Assembly: GCA_963726775.1 (NCBI GenBank)
Contig: CAVSDL010000015.1
Location: 124,001 to 188,000, forward strand
Source of the DNA: CAIWHR01 sp963726775
GTDB lineage: Bacteria > Pseudomonadota > Gammaproteobacteria > Burkholderiales > Casimicrobiaceae
DNA: 64,000 nucleotides
Direction: 5' to 3'
In this document: positions 36,178-49,341 of the stretch, in pieces
Numbering within the stretch: position 1 is the stretch's first letter
Layout: each line of letters starts with the position of its first letter
The notes under the pieces: generated by a model
What the model was told of the DNA's origin: nothing
Database searches by the model: none
Seen by the model: the letters and a program-made list of their open reading frames with translations, nothing else
Program-made: the position numbers and the translations under genes

Positions 36178-37623
36178 CTAGAGGAAGCCCGAGCGCACCA
36201 GCGCGAGGACGCACCACCCCATCAGTTGCTGCGGGAACATCCCGAATCCCAGGACCGCCAACCCGTTGACCGACAGCAGTGCGCGATTGTCGAGGCGCGC
36301 GACAATGGGTGCGGTGTCGGTCGCGTCGTCGAAGTACATGAGCTTGACGATGCGCAGGTAATAGAACGCGCCGACCAGCGACGCCATCACCGCGACCACC
36401 GCGAGCCACGTGAAGCCGGCGTTGACGGCGGCTTCGATCACCGAGAACTTGGCGTAGAAGCCGATCGTCGGCGGAATTCCGGCGAGCGAAAACATCACGA
36501 ACAGCATCATCAGCGCCCACCACGGAGAGCGTTGGTTGAGGCCCTTGAAGTCGTCGAGCTGGTCGGCCTCGAATCCTTCGCGCGACAGCAGCATGACGAT
36601 GCCGAAGGAGGCGAGGCTGGTCAGCACGTAGGCGACCGCGTAGAACATCGCGGCGCTGTAGCCGTCGAGGTTCGCGGTCAGGAACCCCATCAGCATGAAG
36701 CCCATGTTGGCGATCGTCGAGTACGCCAGCATCCGCTTGATGTTGGTCTGCGCGATGGCGATCACGTTGCCGAGGATCATCGACAGCAGCGACAGCACCA
36801 TCAGCATTCCCTGCCAGTCGAATTCGAACCCGACGAGCGCGACGGCAAGGAGCCGCAACATGAACACGAACGCGGCGAGCTTCGGCGCGGTGCCGATCAG
36901 CAGCGTGACCGCCGTGGGCGCCCCGTCGTAGACGTCCGGAACCCACATGTGGTAGGGAACCGCGCCGAGCTTGAAGGCGATTCCCGAGACCACGAACACC
37001 AGCCCGAATAGGAGGATCATCCGGTTGCCCTGCCCGCCCGCCACGACTTCGGCCACGCGGGCGAGATCGAGCGACCCGGTGGCGCCGTACACCATCGACA
37101 TCCCGTACAGGAGCATGCCGGACGCCAGCGCGCCGAGAACGAAGTACTTCATCGCCGCTTCCGACGCCCGCTTGGACGTCCGATGCATCGCCACCATCGA
37201 GTACAGCGACAGCGCCTGCAGCTCGAGGCCCATGTACAGCGTGATGAAATTGCTGGCCGAGATCATCACCAGCATGCCGAGCAGCGCAAACATCATCAGC
37301 ACGAAAGTCTCGCCGCGGAAGAGGTCGCGCCCCGCGAGGTAGTCGCGCGAGTAGAACAGCGTCAGCGAAACGGCGATGCAGGCGAAGAACCGGAACAGGT
37401 CCGAAAGCAGGTCTTCGATGACGAGTCCGTTCATCGCCGCGACTGGCTCGAAGCGGGCATTCACGACGATGATCCACGCGCAGGCGAAGAGCGTGATCTG
37501 CGTGAGCCAGAAGCTCCAGTGCCGCAGCCGCTGCGGCAGGAAGGCGTCGAGCAGCAGGATCGCGCAGGCCGCCGAGAGCAGGACGATCTCGGGCAGCACG
37601 GATGGGAGGTTGAGCGTCAGCAT
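36178..37623 (-). CDS. nuoN: NADH-quinone oxidoreductase subunit N
   Basis: 481 aa from 'MLTLNLPSVLPEIVLL'; the longer open frame upstream runs in a shadow of nuoM. About 14 hydrophobic helices. Antiporter-like signature residues are present in 'YSTIANMGFMLMG' and 'FKLGAVPYHMWVPDVYDGAPT', with the key Lys and Glu in the membrane. It is one of three proton-pumping antiporter-like subunits of complex I and the last gene of the nuoA-N operon. Confidence 0.96.
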   Translation of the reverse strand: MLTLNLPSVLPEIVLLSAACAILLLDAFLPQRLRHWSFWLTQITLFACAWIIVVNARFEPVAAMNGLVIEDLLSDLFRFFACIAVSLTLFYSRDYLAGRDLFRGETFVLMMFALLGMLVMISASNFITLYMGLELQALSLYSMVAMHRTSKRASEAAMKYFVLGALASGMLLYGMSMVYGATGSLDLARVAEVVAGGQGNRMILLFGLVFVVSGIAFKLGAVPYHMWVPDVYDGAPTAVTLLIGTAPKLAAFVFMLRLLAVALVGFEFDWQGMLMVLSLLSMILGNVIAIAQTNIKRMLAYSTIANMGFMLMGFLTANLDGYSAAMFYAVAYVLTSLASFGIVMLLSREGFEADQLDDFKGLNQRSPWWALMMLFVMFSLAGIPPTIGFYAKFSVIEAAVNAGFTWLAVVAVMASLVGAFYYLRIVKLMYFDDATDTAPIVARLDNRALLSVNGLAVLGFGMFPQQLMGWCVLALVRSGFL

Positions 37624-37639
37624 CGCGGTGGCCGGCGGT

Positions 37640-39109
37640 TCACAGCTTGCTCCTGGCGACGTGGGCCAGCAGATCGGCGACCGACGTGTGCATGACGTCG
37701 ACGAAAGGCTTTGGCCATACGCCCAGCCACAGCACCAGCCCGGCGATGCCCGCCAGCAGCCAGAACTCGCGGCGGTTGAGATCGGTGAGCCTGGCGACAC
37801 GGTCGTTCGCCACGGCGCCATAGATCACGCGCTTGTACATCCACAGCGTATAGGCGGCGCCGAGGATCATGACGGTGGCGGCGGCGAAGCCCAGCCAGAA
37901 GTTGATCTTCACCGCAGCGAGGATCACCAGAAATTCGCCGACGAAGCCGGAGGTCGCGGGCAGGCCGGCGTTGGCCATCGCAAAGAGCATCATGAACGCC
38001 GCGAATTTGGGCATCGTGTTGACCACACCGCCGTAGTCGGCGATCTGCCGGCTGTGCATGCGGTCGTACATCACGCCGACGCACAGGAACATCGCGGCCG
38101 ACACGAAGCCGTGCGAGATCATCTGCACCAGGCCTCCTTCGGCGCCCAGCTGGCTGAACAGGAAAAAGCCCAGCGTCACGAAGCCCATGTGCGAAATCGA
38201 CGAATAGGCGATCAGCTTTTTCATGTCGGACTGCATGAGCGCGACGAAGCCGATATAGACCACGGCGATCAGCGACAGAGCGATCACGAAGCCCGACAGG
38301 TACCGCGCGGCGTCCGGCACGATCGGCAGGATGAAGCGGACGAAGCCGTACGCGCCGATCTTCAGCGTGATCGCAGCCAGGATCACCGAACCGCCGGTGG
38401 GCGCCTCGACGTGCGCGTCGGGCAGCCACGTATGCACCGGCCACATCGGCACTTTCACGGCGAAGGAAAGGAAGAAGGCGACGAACAGCAGCACCTGGAC
38501 CTTCAGCGACAGCGGCACCTGGTACCACTCGATGATCGAAAACGTCTCCGACACGTTGTAGAGGTAGATGAGCGCCACCAGCATCAGCAGCGACCCCAGC
38601 AGCGTGTAGAGGAAGAACTTGATCGCGGCGTAGACGCGGCTGGGGCCGCCCCAGATGCCGATGATCAGGTACATGGGGATCAGCATCGCCTCGAAGAACG
38701 TGTAGAACAGGATGCCGTCGAGCGCGCAAAACGCGCCGTTGATGAGGCCGGACTGGATCAGGAACGCCGCCATGTACTGCGCGACGCGAACCTGGATCAC
38801 CTCCCATGCGGACCAGACGACCACCAGCGTCATCAGGCTGTTGAGGATCACGAGCAGCATCGAGATGCCGTCGACGCCCAGGAAGTACTGGATGTCGAAC
38901 CGCGGGATCCACGCACCGCGCTCGACGAACTGCATGTCGGACGTTTCCGGAGTGAAGTGCAGCCACAGCGGCAACGTGACGAGGAGGCCAACCAGCGCCC
39001 CGATCAGCGCGATCCAGCGGGCGACCGCGGCATCGCGGTCGCGGCCGACGGCCAGGACGGCCAGGCCGGCGGCGATCGGCACCCAGATGGCGAGGGAAAG
39101 GTACGGCAT
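37640..39109 (-). CDS. nuoM: NADH-quinone oxidoreductase subunit M
   Basis: 489 aa, highly hydrophobic with about 14 helices. Characteristic segments: 'YFLGVDGISMLLVILN', 'AFFLSFAVKVPMWPVHTWLPDAHVEAPT' region and 'YSSISHMGF'. It is the second antiporter-like proton channel of complex I. The spacing is 13 bp after nuoL and 16 bp before nuoN. Confidence 0.97.
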   Translation of the reverse strand: MPYLSLAIWVPIAAGLAVLAVGRDRDAAVARWIALIGALVGLLVTLPLWLHFTPETSDMQFVERGAWIPRFDIQYFLGVDGISMLLVILNSLMTLVVVWSAWEVIQVRVAQYMAAFLIQSGLINGAFCALDGILFYTFFEAMLIPMYLIIGIWGGPSRVYAAIKFFLYTLLGSLLMLVALIYLYNVSETFSIIEWYQVPLSLKVQVLLFVAFFLSFAVKVPMWPVHTWLPDAHVEAPTGGSVILAAITLKIGAYGFVRFILPIVPDAARYLSGFVIALSLIAVVYIGFVALMQSDMKKLIAYSSISHMGFVTLGFFLFSQLGAEGGLVQMISHGFVSAAMFLCVGVMYDRMHSRQIADYGGVVNTMPKFAAFMMLFAMANAGLPATSGFVGEFLVILAAVKINFWLGFAAATVMILGAAYTLWMYKRVIYGAVANDRVARLTDLNRREFWLLAGIAGLVLWLGVWPKPFVDVMHTSVADLLAHVARSKL

Positions 39110-39122
39110 TGTTATGGTCGCC

Positions 39123-41114
<1,992 letters not shown>

Positions 41115-41121
41115 CGAGAGG

Positions 41122-41442
41122 CTACCCCTTGAGCCGGTCGAGATCCTCGACGTCGATCGACCCGACGTTGCGGAACAGGAGCACCAGGATCGCGAGTCCG
41201 ATCGCCGACTCGGCGGCCGCCACGGTCAGGATGAAGAACACGAACACCTGACCGGCCATGTCGTTGAGATAGCTCGAGAAGGCGATGAAATTGAGGTTGA
41301 CGGCGAGCAGCATCAATTCGATCGCCATCAGCAGGATGATCACATTCTTCCGGTTCAGGAAGATGCCGGCCATGCTGATGGCGAACAGGATCGCGCCCAG
41401 CACGAGGTAGTGCGACAGCGTCGGCGCCGTGAATAGTGCCAC
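41122..41442 (-). CDS. nuoK: NADH-quinone oxidoreductase subunit K
   Basis: 106 aa with three helices. Signature segments are 'GIFLNRKNVIILLMAIELMLL', which contains the membrane glutamate essential for proton transfer, and 'FVFFILTVAAAESAIGLA' with the second. It is slightly longer than the usual 101 residues because of the C-terminal 'VEDLDRLKG'. Confidence 0.97.
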   Translation of the reverse strand: MALFTAPTLSHYLVLGAILFAISMAGIFLNRKNVIILLMAIELMLLAVNLNFIAFSSYLNDMAGQVFVFFILTVAAAESAIGLAILVLLFRNVGSIDVEDLDRLKG

Positions 41443-41515
41443 TGGGTTCCCCTGCTCCCTTGATGCGTGGTTCTTGTATCCGCGCGCCGGCCGCCCGGTG
41501 CGCGCCTGGATCTTC

Positions 41516-42118
41516 CTAGCCGTCCTTCTTTGCGGACGGAATGTTCAGAATGCGCAGCCGGTCCCGCGCGCGCACCTTCACCTGCTGGCCCGGATCCTGG
41601 TGTCTCGTTTCCGCGCGCTGGCGATGCGTCAGCGCGATCGCCGCGATGATCGCCACCAGCAGCACCACCGCCGCAATCTCGAACGGGTAGGCGTAGTCGG
41701 TATAGAGCAGCACCCCGAGTGCCTTGGTGTTGCTCCCTCCGGGTGGCGGCGCGACGTTGCCGGTGACGCCGGTAAGCCGGTTGCCCAGCAACACCAGCGC
41801 CATCTCGAGCAGCGTCAGCACGAAAACGGTCGCGCCGACCGGCAGATAGCTCCGGAACTGCTTGCGCAAATTGTCGAAATTGACGTCGAGCATCATCACC
41901 ACGAACAGGAACAGCACCATCACCGCGCCGACGTAGACCAGCACCAGCGCGATCGCCAGGAATTCCGCACGCAGCATCAGCCAGTGGGCAGCCGCGGTGA
42001 AGAAGGCCAGCACGAGCCACAGCGCCGCATGCACGGGATTGCGCGCGGTGACAACGCGCAACGCCGCGAACACGAGGATCGCGGCAAGGACATAGAACAG
42101 GGCGGTCTGCACGGTCAT
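41516..42118 (-). CDS. nuoJ: NADH-quinone oxidoreductase subunit J
   Basis: 200 aa from the ATG overlapping the nuoI stop (ATGA). Five helices are visible, with 'NPVHAALWLVLAFF', 'LVLVYVGAVMVLFLFVVMML' (third helix with its pi-bulge region) and a polar C-terminal tail. The open frame continues upstream only as a shadow of nuoI. Confidence 0.96.
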   Translation of the reverse strand: MTVQTALFYVLAAILVFAALRVVTARNPVHAALWLVLAFFTAAAHWLMLRAEFLAIALVLVYVGAVMVLFLFVVMMLDVNFDNLRKQFRSYLPVGATVFVLTLLEMALVLLGNRLTGVTGNVAPPPGGSNTKALGVLLYTDYAYPFEIAAVVLLVAIIAAIALTHRQRAETRHQDPGQQVKVRARDRLRILNIPSAKKDG

Positions 42119-42606
42119 CGGAATTTCGCGTCCTCGGCGCGGTCCTTCGCGATTTGCGCCTCGTAGCGGTCGCCCACCGCGAGCAGCATTTCCTTGGTGT
42201 AGTAGAGGTCGCCGCGCTTCTCGCCGTGGTACTCGAGGATCCGGGTCTCGACGATCGAGTCCACCGGGCAGCTCTCCTCGCAGAAGCCGCAGAAGATGCA
42301 CTTGGTGAGATCGATGTCGTACCGCGTCGTCCGGCGCGTGCCGTCGGCGCGCTGCTCCGATTCGATGGTGATCGCCAGCGCCGGGCACACCGCCTCGCAG
42401 AGCTTGCAGGCGATGCAGCGCTCCTCGCCGTTCGGGTACCGGCGCAGCGCGTGCAGGCCGCGGAAGCGCGGGCCTTGCGGCGTCTTCTCCTCGGGGAATT
42501 GGACCGTGATCTTGCGCGCGAACATGTGGCGCCCCGTCAACAGCAGGCCGCGCACCAGTTCGAGCAGCAACCAGGTGTTGAAAAGGCTCTTGACGCGATT
42601 CAGCAT
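42115..42606 (-). CDS. nuoI: NADH-quinone oxidoreductase subunit I
   Basis: 163 aa. It binds two 4Fe-4S clusters (N6a, N6b) through 'CIACKLCEAVCP' and 'CIFCGFCEESCP'. The amphipathic N-terminal helix ('MLNRVKSLFNTWLLLELVRG') sits on the membrane next to NuoH. The start was chosen at the ATG 12 bp after nuoH; the frame extends upstream only as a shadow. Confidence 0.97.
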   Translation of the reverse strand: MLNRVKSLFNTWLLLELVRGLLLTGRHMFARKITVQFPEEKTPQGPRFRGLHALRRYPNGEERCIACKLCEAVCPALAITIESEQRADGTRRTTRYDIDLTKCIFCGFCEESCPVDSIVETRILEYHGEKRGDLYYTKEMLLAVGDRYEAQIAKDRAEDAKFR

Positions 42607-42617
42607 CGTCGTCGTCC

Positions 42618-43720
<1,103 letters not shown>

Positions 43721-43721
<1 letters not shown>

Positions 43722-46051
43722 TACGCGGGCTCCACGTGGATCGGGCCGGACAGCCCCTCGAGCCCGCAGGTCGAAGCGTGCGCGGCAGCGATGCGGACGA
43801 CTCCGGCGGGGACCGCCGCATCGGTAACGACCGTCAGCACCGCCTCGCCCCGCCCCTGCTGAACCTTGACCTGCGCGCCCTCCGCGGTCCCGATCTGCTG
43901 CAGCGTCAGCCGGTTCATCCGTGCACGGGGCGGCTTCGCATCGGCCGTCTGCTGCAGCGACGGCGCGCGTCGGGAAAGCGGATCGGCGAAGTAGATCGGC
44001 ACGTCCGCCACCCTCTCGAACCCGCTCGTGGAAGTCGCGGGCTTCGTGATCGGAACGCGCGTGCCGTTCGCCAGCCGAGCCGCGATGTCTCCGGCCGGCG
44101 GCAGCGCCACGGCGCGGACATCCTCGATCGAGTCGAAATCGAATCCCGGCGCGCCGAGCAGCGACCCCAGCACGCGCAGGACCTTCCACGCGGGGCGCGT
44201 TTCCGCGAGCGGCTTGACCGCGCCGTTCCAGCTTTGCACGCGGCCCTCGCAACTCACGAACGTCCCGGCCGTTTCGGTGAACGGGCTGATCGGCAGCAAC
44301 ACGTCGGCATATTGCGTGCCGTGCCGGAACGGCGAAAGCACGACGACGAGATCAGCCTTGTCCAGCGCAGAGCGCGCGGCGACCGGGTTCGCGCAATCGA
44401 ATTCCGGCTCGGCTCCAAGCACGAGGTACGCCCTCCGCGGATTCTTGAGCATCGCCTGGGCATCGAGGCCGCCTGCTTGCGGAAGTGCACCGGCAACGTA
44501 GCCGCCGACGCTGTTCGCCGCCTCGGTGAGGCATCCGAGTTTCGCGCCGGTGATCTCGGCGAGGGCTTGCGCGAGCGCCAGCAGCTGCGAGGCCTCGGGA
44601 TGCTGCTCGGCGCCGTTGCCGAGAAGAATGGCGCGGTGCCCACCGGTAAGGAGGCTCGCGGCGATCACCTGCGCGGCTGCCGTCGGTTCGATGCCGGCAA
44701 GCGCCGCCGGCGCCGGCCGGCCGGCGCCCGTGGACGCGGCGACGACGATTTCGGCGAGCGCGAAAGGCAGGAGCGACGGCGCGGCGACGAACGAATGGGC
44801 GACGTCGATCAGCGGATCGTCGGTGACCGAATGGAGCATCGACACCTGCGTTCCCTTCTTCGCCGCTCGCCGCAGCCGTTGGGCAAGGAGCGGATGATCC
44901 TTCCGCAGAAAACTGCCGACGACGAGCACGCGGTCCAGCGCGTCGAGGCCCGCGACGGGGAGCCCGAGCCATGGCACACCCGTGCCTTGCCCATCGCCGC
45001 GAAAATCCGATTGCCGCAACCGGAAATCGATGTTGTCGGAACCGAGCGCGCGGGTGAGCCTCGCTGCCAGCGCCATCTCCTCGAGCGTCGAATGCGGCGA
45101 GACCATCGTGCCGAGCGCGGCGCCGCCATGCTTCGCCGTGACGTCCGTGAGACCGCGCACGACGAACTCCAGCGCGACCTGCCAGTCGACGGTCTTCCAT
45201 TCGCCGCCCTCTTTGATCATCGGCGCAGCGAGGCGTTCGTCGCTGCCGAGAGCCTCGTACGAAAAGCGATCCTTGTCGGAGATCCAGCACTCGTTGACCG
45301 CCTCGTTCTCCAGGGGCAGCACACGGAGCACCTTTTCGGCCTTCACCTGAACGACGAGGTTGCTGCCCAGCGCATCGTGCGGCGACACCGACTTGCGGCG
45401 GGAAAGCTCCCAGGTCCGCGCCGCGTAGCGGAAGGGTTTCGACGTCAGTGCACCGACGGGGCAGATGTCGATCATGTTGCCGGACAGTTCGGAATCGACG
45501 GTGCGCCCGACGAACGAGACGATCTCGGAATGCTCGCCGCGCCCGATCATGCCGAGCTCCATCACTCCGGCGATCTCCTGGCCAAAACGCACACAGCGCG
45601 TGCACTGGATGCAGCGGTTCATTTCCTCCGCGGAGACGAGCGGTCCGAGATGCTTGTGCAATACGACCCGCTTGGCTTCGGTGTAGCGCGACGCCGAGCC
45701 GCCGTAGCCGACCGCGAGGTCCTGCAGCTGGCACTCACCGCCCTGGTCGCAGATCGGGCAGTCGAGCGGATGGTTGATGAGCAGGAATTCCATCACGCCC
45801 TGCTGCGCCTTCTTCGCCTGATCGGACGCCGTCCACACCTTCATGCCGTTGGCGACCGGCGTCGCGCACGCGGGCAGCGGCTTCGGCGCCTTCTCCACCT
45901 GCACGAGGCACATCCGGCAGTTGGCGGCGATCGACAGCTTCTTGTGCCAGCAGAAATGCGGCACGTAGATGCCGATCTTGTGCGCGGCATCCATGATCGT
46001 GCTGCCGGGCGTGACCTCGATTTGCCTGCCGTCGATTTCGATATTCAGCAT
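43721..46051 (-). CDS. nuoG: NADH-quinone oxidoreductase subunit G
   Basis: 776 aa. The N-terminal 2Fe-2S domain has 'HFCWHKKLSIAANCRMC'; next is the cysteine/histidine region 'HPLDCPICDQGGECQLQD', then the 4Fe-4S motif 'CIQCTRCVRF' with 'DICPVGALTSKP'. A molybdopterin-oxidoreductase-like region follows that no longer binds a cofactor in this family. It carries several clusters of the electron wire from FMN to quinone. Upstream, 141 bp with an inverted-repeat element separate it from nuoF. Confidence 0.97.
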
Positions 46052-46062
46052 AAACGAAAACC

Positions 46063-46174
46063 TTGAACCACAGAGGACACGGAGAGCACAGAGAAAGCCC
46101 TATCTACCTGTACCGGTACCGCACTCGACATGTGGCAGCAATTCCTCTGTGTTCTCTGTGCTCTCTGTGGTTCA
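46063..46174. repeat. Imperfect inverted repeat between nuoF and nuoG (MITE-like)
   Basis: Left arm at 46063-46095 ('TTGAACCACAGAGGACACGG' and on) and right arm at 46142-46174 ('CTCTCTGTGGTTCA' at its end) are imperfect reverse complements of about 33 bp, built from ACACAGAG/CTCTGTG units, with a 46-bp spacer. The element breaks an otherwise tightly spaced operon and would form a large hairpin in the transcript. Confidence 0.8.
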
Positions 46175-46192
46175 GGATGTTGATCTGGCAGG

Positions 46193-47497
46193 CTAGACAT
46201 ACGCCGGCACCAGGCAGCGCTTGTGGTCAATGTGGTGCTGGAACTCGTCGCGGAAGTGCCCGACGAAGCTCTTCACCGGAAGCGCCGCCGCGTCGCCCAG
46301 CGCGCAAATCGTCCGGCCGGCGATGTTGTCGGCGACCGAATGGAGGAGGTCGAGATCCTCGTTGCGGCCCTCTCCGTGCTCGATCCGGTTGACCACGCGC
46401 CACAACCACCCCGTCCCTTCGCGACACGGCGTGCACTGGCCGCAGGACTCCTCGTAATAGAAGTACGAAAGGCGCAGCAGCGATTTCACCATGCAGCGGG
46501 TGTCGTCCATCACGATCACCGCGCCCGAGCCGAGCATCGAACCCGCCTTTGCGATCGAGTCGTAGTCCATGTCGGTGGCCATCATGACGTCGCCCGGCAG
46601 CACCGGCATCGACGAACCGCCCGGGATGCACGCTTTCAGCTTGCGGCCGCCGCGCACGCCGCCCGCCAGCGCCAGCAGCGTCGCGAACGGCGTGCCCAGC
46701 CGGGCCTCGTAGTTGCCCGGTCGCTCGACGTCGCCGGACACCGAGAAGATCTTGGTGCCGCCGTTGTTCGGCTTGCCGAGGTCGAGGAACGCCTCGCCGC
46801 CGTTCCTGATGATCCATGGGACGGCCGCGAACGTCTCGGTATTGTTGATCGTCGTCGGCTTGCCGTACAGCCCGAAACTCGCCGGAAACGGCGGCTTGAA
46901 TCGCGGCTGGCCCTTCTTGCCTTCGAGCGATTCGAGCAGCGCAGTTTCCTCGCCGCAGATGTAGGCACCGTAACCGTGGTGGTTGAACAGGTTGAAGTCG
47001 AAACCCGAGCCGAAGATGTCGTTGCCGAGAAAGCCCGCGTCGTAGGCTTCCGCCAGCGCTTCCTCACACCGCTCGTAGATATCCCAGATCTCGCCGTGGA
47101 TGTAATTGTAGCCGCGCCGACAGCCCATTGCGTACGCCGCGATCGCCATGCCCTCGATCAGCGCGTGCGGGTTGTAGCGCAGGATATCGCGGTCCTTGAA
47201 CGTTCCCGGCTCGCCTTCGTCGGAGTTGCAGACAAGGTATTTGTCGCCCGCGTACGACTGCGGCATGAAACTCCATTTCAGGCCGGTGGGAAAACCGGCG
47301 CCGCCGCGCCCGCGCAGCGCCGATTTCTTGACTTCGGCGATCACGTTCGACGGCGGGGTCCTTTCCGCGAGAACTTTGCGCAGCGCCTCGTAACCGCCCC
47401 GGGCCGCGTAGTCCGCGAGCCGCCAGTTGCGCCCCGTGAGGCCCGCCATCAGGATGGCGTCGGGTCCGTAGTCGAGCACTCGCGAAGAATCGTTCAT
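46193..47497 (-). CDS. nuoF: NADH-quinone oxidoreductase subunit F
   Basis: 434 aa. It binds FMN and NADH through 'SALRGRGGAGFPTGLKW' and 'CNSDEGEPGTFKDRDI', and the N3 4Fe-4S cluster through 'SCGQCTPCREGTGW' plus a later cysteine ('TICALGDAA'). It is the entry point for electrons from NADH. The start lies just after the nuoE stop. Confidence 0.98.
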   Translation of the reverse strand: MNDSSRVLDYGPDAILMAGLTGRNWRLADYAARGGYEALRKVLAERTPPSNVIAEVKKSALRGRGGAGFPTGLKWSFMPQSYAGDKYLVCNSDEGEPGTFKDRDILRYNPHALIEGMAIAAYAMGCRRGYNYIHGEIWDIYERCEEALAEAYDAGFLGNDIFGSGFDFNLFNHHGYGAYICGEETALLESLEGKKGQPRFKPPFPASFGLYGKPTTINNTETFAAVPWIIRNGGEAFLDLGKPNNGGTKIFSVSGDVERPGNYEARLGTPFATLLALAGGVRGGRKLKACIPGGSSMPVLPGDVMMATDMDYDSIAKAGSMLGSGAVIVMDDTRCMVKSLLRLSYFYYEESCGQCTPCREGTGWLWRVVNRIEHGEGRNEDLDLLHSVADNIAGRTICALGDAAALPVKSFVGHFRDEFQHHIDHKRCLVPAYV

Positions 47498-47498
47498 T

Positions 47499-47999
47499 TC
47501 AGCCGCCTGCCTTGGCGCTGCCCGCGGATTTCAATTCGGCGAGCAGCGCATCGAGCTTGTCCGGTCGCATCCAGCTGCACATGCGCTTGTTGTTGACGAG
47601 AAGCACCGGCGCGTCGCCGCAGGCACCCATGCACTCGCCTTCCTGCAGCGTGACGAGACCGTCCGGCGTCGTCTCGCCGAAGCCGATACCGAGCTTATGC
47701 TTCAGGTACTCGGCCGACTTGACGGCATCCTGCAACGCACAGGGAAGATTCGTGCATATCGTGATCTTGTACTTTCCCGTCGGCTTGACGTTGTACATCG
47801 CGTAGAACGTCGCGACCTCGTAGACGGCCACGGGCGGCATGCCGAGATAGGCCGCGACAAAGTCCATCGTCTCGTTCGCGAGCCAGCCCTTTTCGTCCTG
47901 CGCGATCGCGAGCGCCGCCATCACCGCCGACTGCTTCTGGTGCGGCGGGTACTTCGCGACTTCGCGATCGATCCTCCCCAAGGCCTGTGGCGACAGCAT
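47499..47999 (-). CDS. nuoE: NADH-quinone oxidoreductase subunit E
   Basis: 166 aa, thioredoxin-like 2Fe-2S protein. Cluster ligands are seen in 'CTNLPCAL' and 'GECMGACGDAPVLLVN'. N1a cluster subunit that partners NuoF. There is an 82-bp gap to nuoD upstream. Confidence 0.97.
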   Translation of the reverse strand: MLSPQALGRIDREVAKYPPHQKQSAVMAALAIAQDEKGWLANETMDFVAAYLGMPPVAVYEVATFYAMYNVKPTGKYKITICTNLPCALQDAVKSAEYLKHKLGIGFGETTPDGLVTLQEGECMGACGDAPVLLVNNKRMCSWMRPDKLDALLAELKSAGSAKAGG

Positions 48000-48081
48000 C
48001 CCTTTGTCCGCTATGGCCTGCGGTGGCCCGGAACATGCCGCGCGGCGCCGCCCGCGACCCGTACCGAAAGCCGGTCGGCCT

Positions 48082-49335
48082 TCATCGATCGATCGATCCG
48101 AAAACGATATCCTGCGTGCCGATGATCGCGACCACGTCCGCGATCATGTGGCCGCGCGACATCTCGTCCAGCGCGGCCAGGTGCGGGTAGTCCGGCGGAC
48201 GCAGCTTCACGCGATACGGTTTGTTGGCGCCGTCGGAAATGATGTAGACGCCGAATTCGCCCTTCGGATGCTCGATCGCCGCGTAAGCTTCGCCGGGCGG
48301 CACGTGCATGCCTTCGGTGAAGAGCTTGAAATGATGAATGAGCTCTTCCATGTTCAGCTTCATCTGCTCGCGCGACGGCGGCGCGACCTTGTGATTGCCG
48401 GTGATGACCGGCCCCGGATTCTTGCGCAGCCAGTCGACACATTGCCGGATGATCCGGTTCGACTGCCGCATCTCCTCGACGCGCACCAGATAGCGATCGT
48501 AGCAGTCGCCGTCGGTGCCGACCGGAATATCGAATTCCATCCGGTCGTAGACCTCGTACGGCTGCTTCTTGCGCAGGTCCCAGGGCACGCCGGACCCGCG
48601 CAGCATCGCCCCGGTGAACCCCAGCGCCATCGCCCGCTCGGGCGAGACCACGCCGATGCCCACAGTGCGCTGCTTCCAGATCCGGTTCTCGGTGAGCAGC
48701 GTTTCGTAGTCGTCGACGTAGCCCGGAAAGCGGTTGGTGAAATCGGCGATGAAGTCGAGCAGCGAGCCCTGGCGATTGGCGTTGAGCGCCGCCATGCCGC
48801 GGGCGCTGCGGGTGTGCTGCGCCTGGTACTGCGGCATGTGATCCGGGAGATCGCGATAGACGCCGCCCGGCCGGTAATAGGCCGCGTGCATTCGCGCCCC
48901 GGATACCGCCTCATACATGTCGAACAGGTCCTCGCGCTCGCGAAAGCAATAGAGGAACGTCGTCATCCCGCCTACATCGAGCGAGTGGCAGCCGAGCCAG
49001 AGCAGGTGATTCAGGATGCGCGTGATCTCATCGAACATCACGCGTATGTACTGCGCCCGCTCGGGCACGTCGATACCGAGCAGCCGTTCGATGGCGAGGC
49101 AGTACGCATGCTCGTTGCACATCATCGACACGTAGTCGAGGCGGTCCATGTACGGCAGCGACTGCAGGTAGGTCTTGTGCTCGGCGAGCTTCTCCGTCGC
49201 GCGGTGCAGGAGGCCGATGTGCGGATCCGCACGCACGATGACCTCGCCGTCGAGTTCGAGCACCAGCCGCAGCACGCCGTGCGCCGCCGGGTGCTGGGGC
49301 CCAAAGTTCATGGTGTAGTTGCGGATCTCGGCCAA
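48082..49335 (-). CDS. nuoD: NADH-quinone oxidoreductase subunit D
   Basis: 417 aa, separate from nuoC (not fused as in enterics). It has 'NFGPQHPAAHGVLRLVLELDGE' region with the quinone-site His, 'YVSMMCNEHAY' and the C-terminal 'DVVAIIGTQDIVFGSIDR'. It forms the quinone-binding pocket with NuoB and NuoH. Confidence 0.98.
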   Translation of the reverse strand: MAEIRNYTMNFGPQHPAAHGVLRLVLELDGEVIVRADPHIGLLHRATEKLAEHKTYLQSLPYMDRLDYVSMMCNEHAYCLAIERLLGIDVPERAQYIRVMFDEITRILNHLLWLGCHSLDVGGMTTFLYCFREREDLFDMYEAVSGARMHAAYYRPGGVYRDLPDHMPQYQAQHTRSARGMAALNANRQGSLLDFIADFTNRFPGYVDDYETLLTENRIWKQRTVGIGVVSPERAMALGFTGAMLRGSGVPWDLRKKQPYEVYDRMEFDIPVGTDGDCYDRYLVRVEEMRQSNRIIRQCVDWLRKNPGPVITGNHKVAPPSREQMKLNMEELIHHFKLFTEGMHVPPGEAYAAIEHPKGEFGVYIISDGANKPYRVKLRPPDYPHLAALDEMSRGHMIADVVAIIGTQDIVFGSIDR

Positions 49336-49341
49336 GGCGCC

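Noticed and set aside
43736..46066. 776-codon plus-strand open frame opposite nuoG
   Set aside because: Exact antisense of nuoG. High GC suppresses stops in this frame, and there is no ribosome site or family motif.
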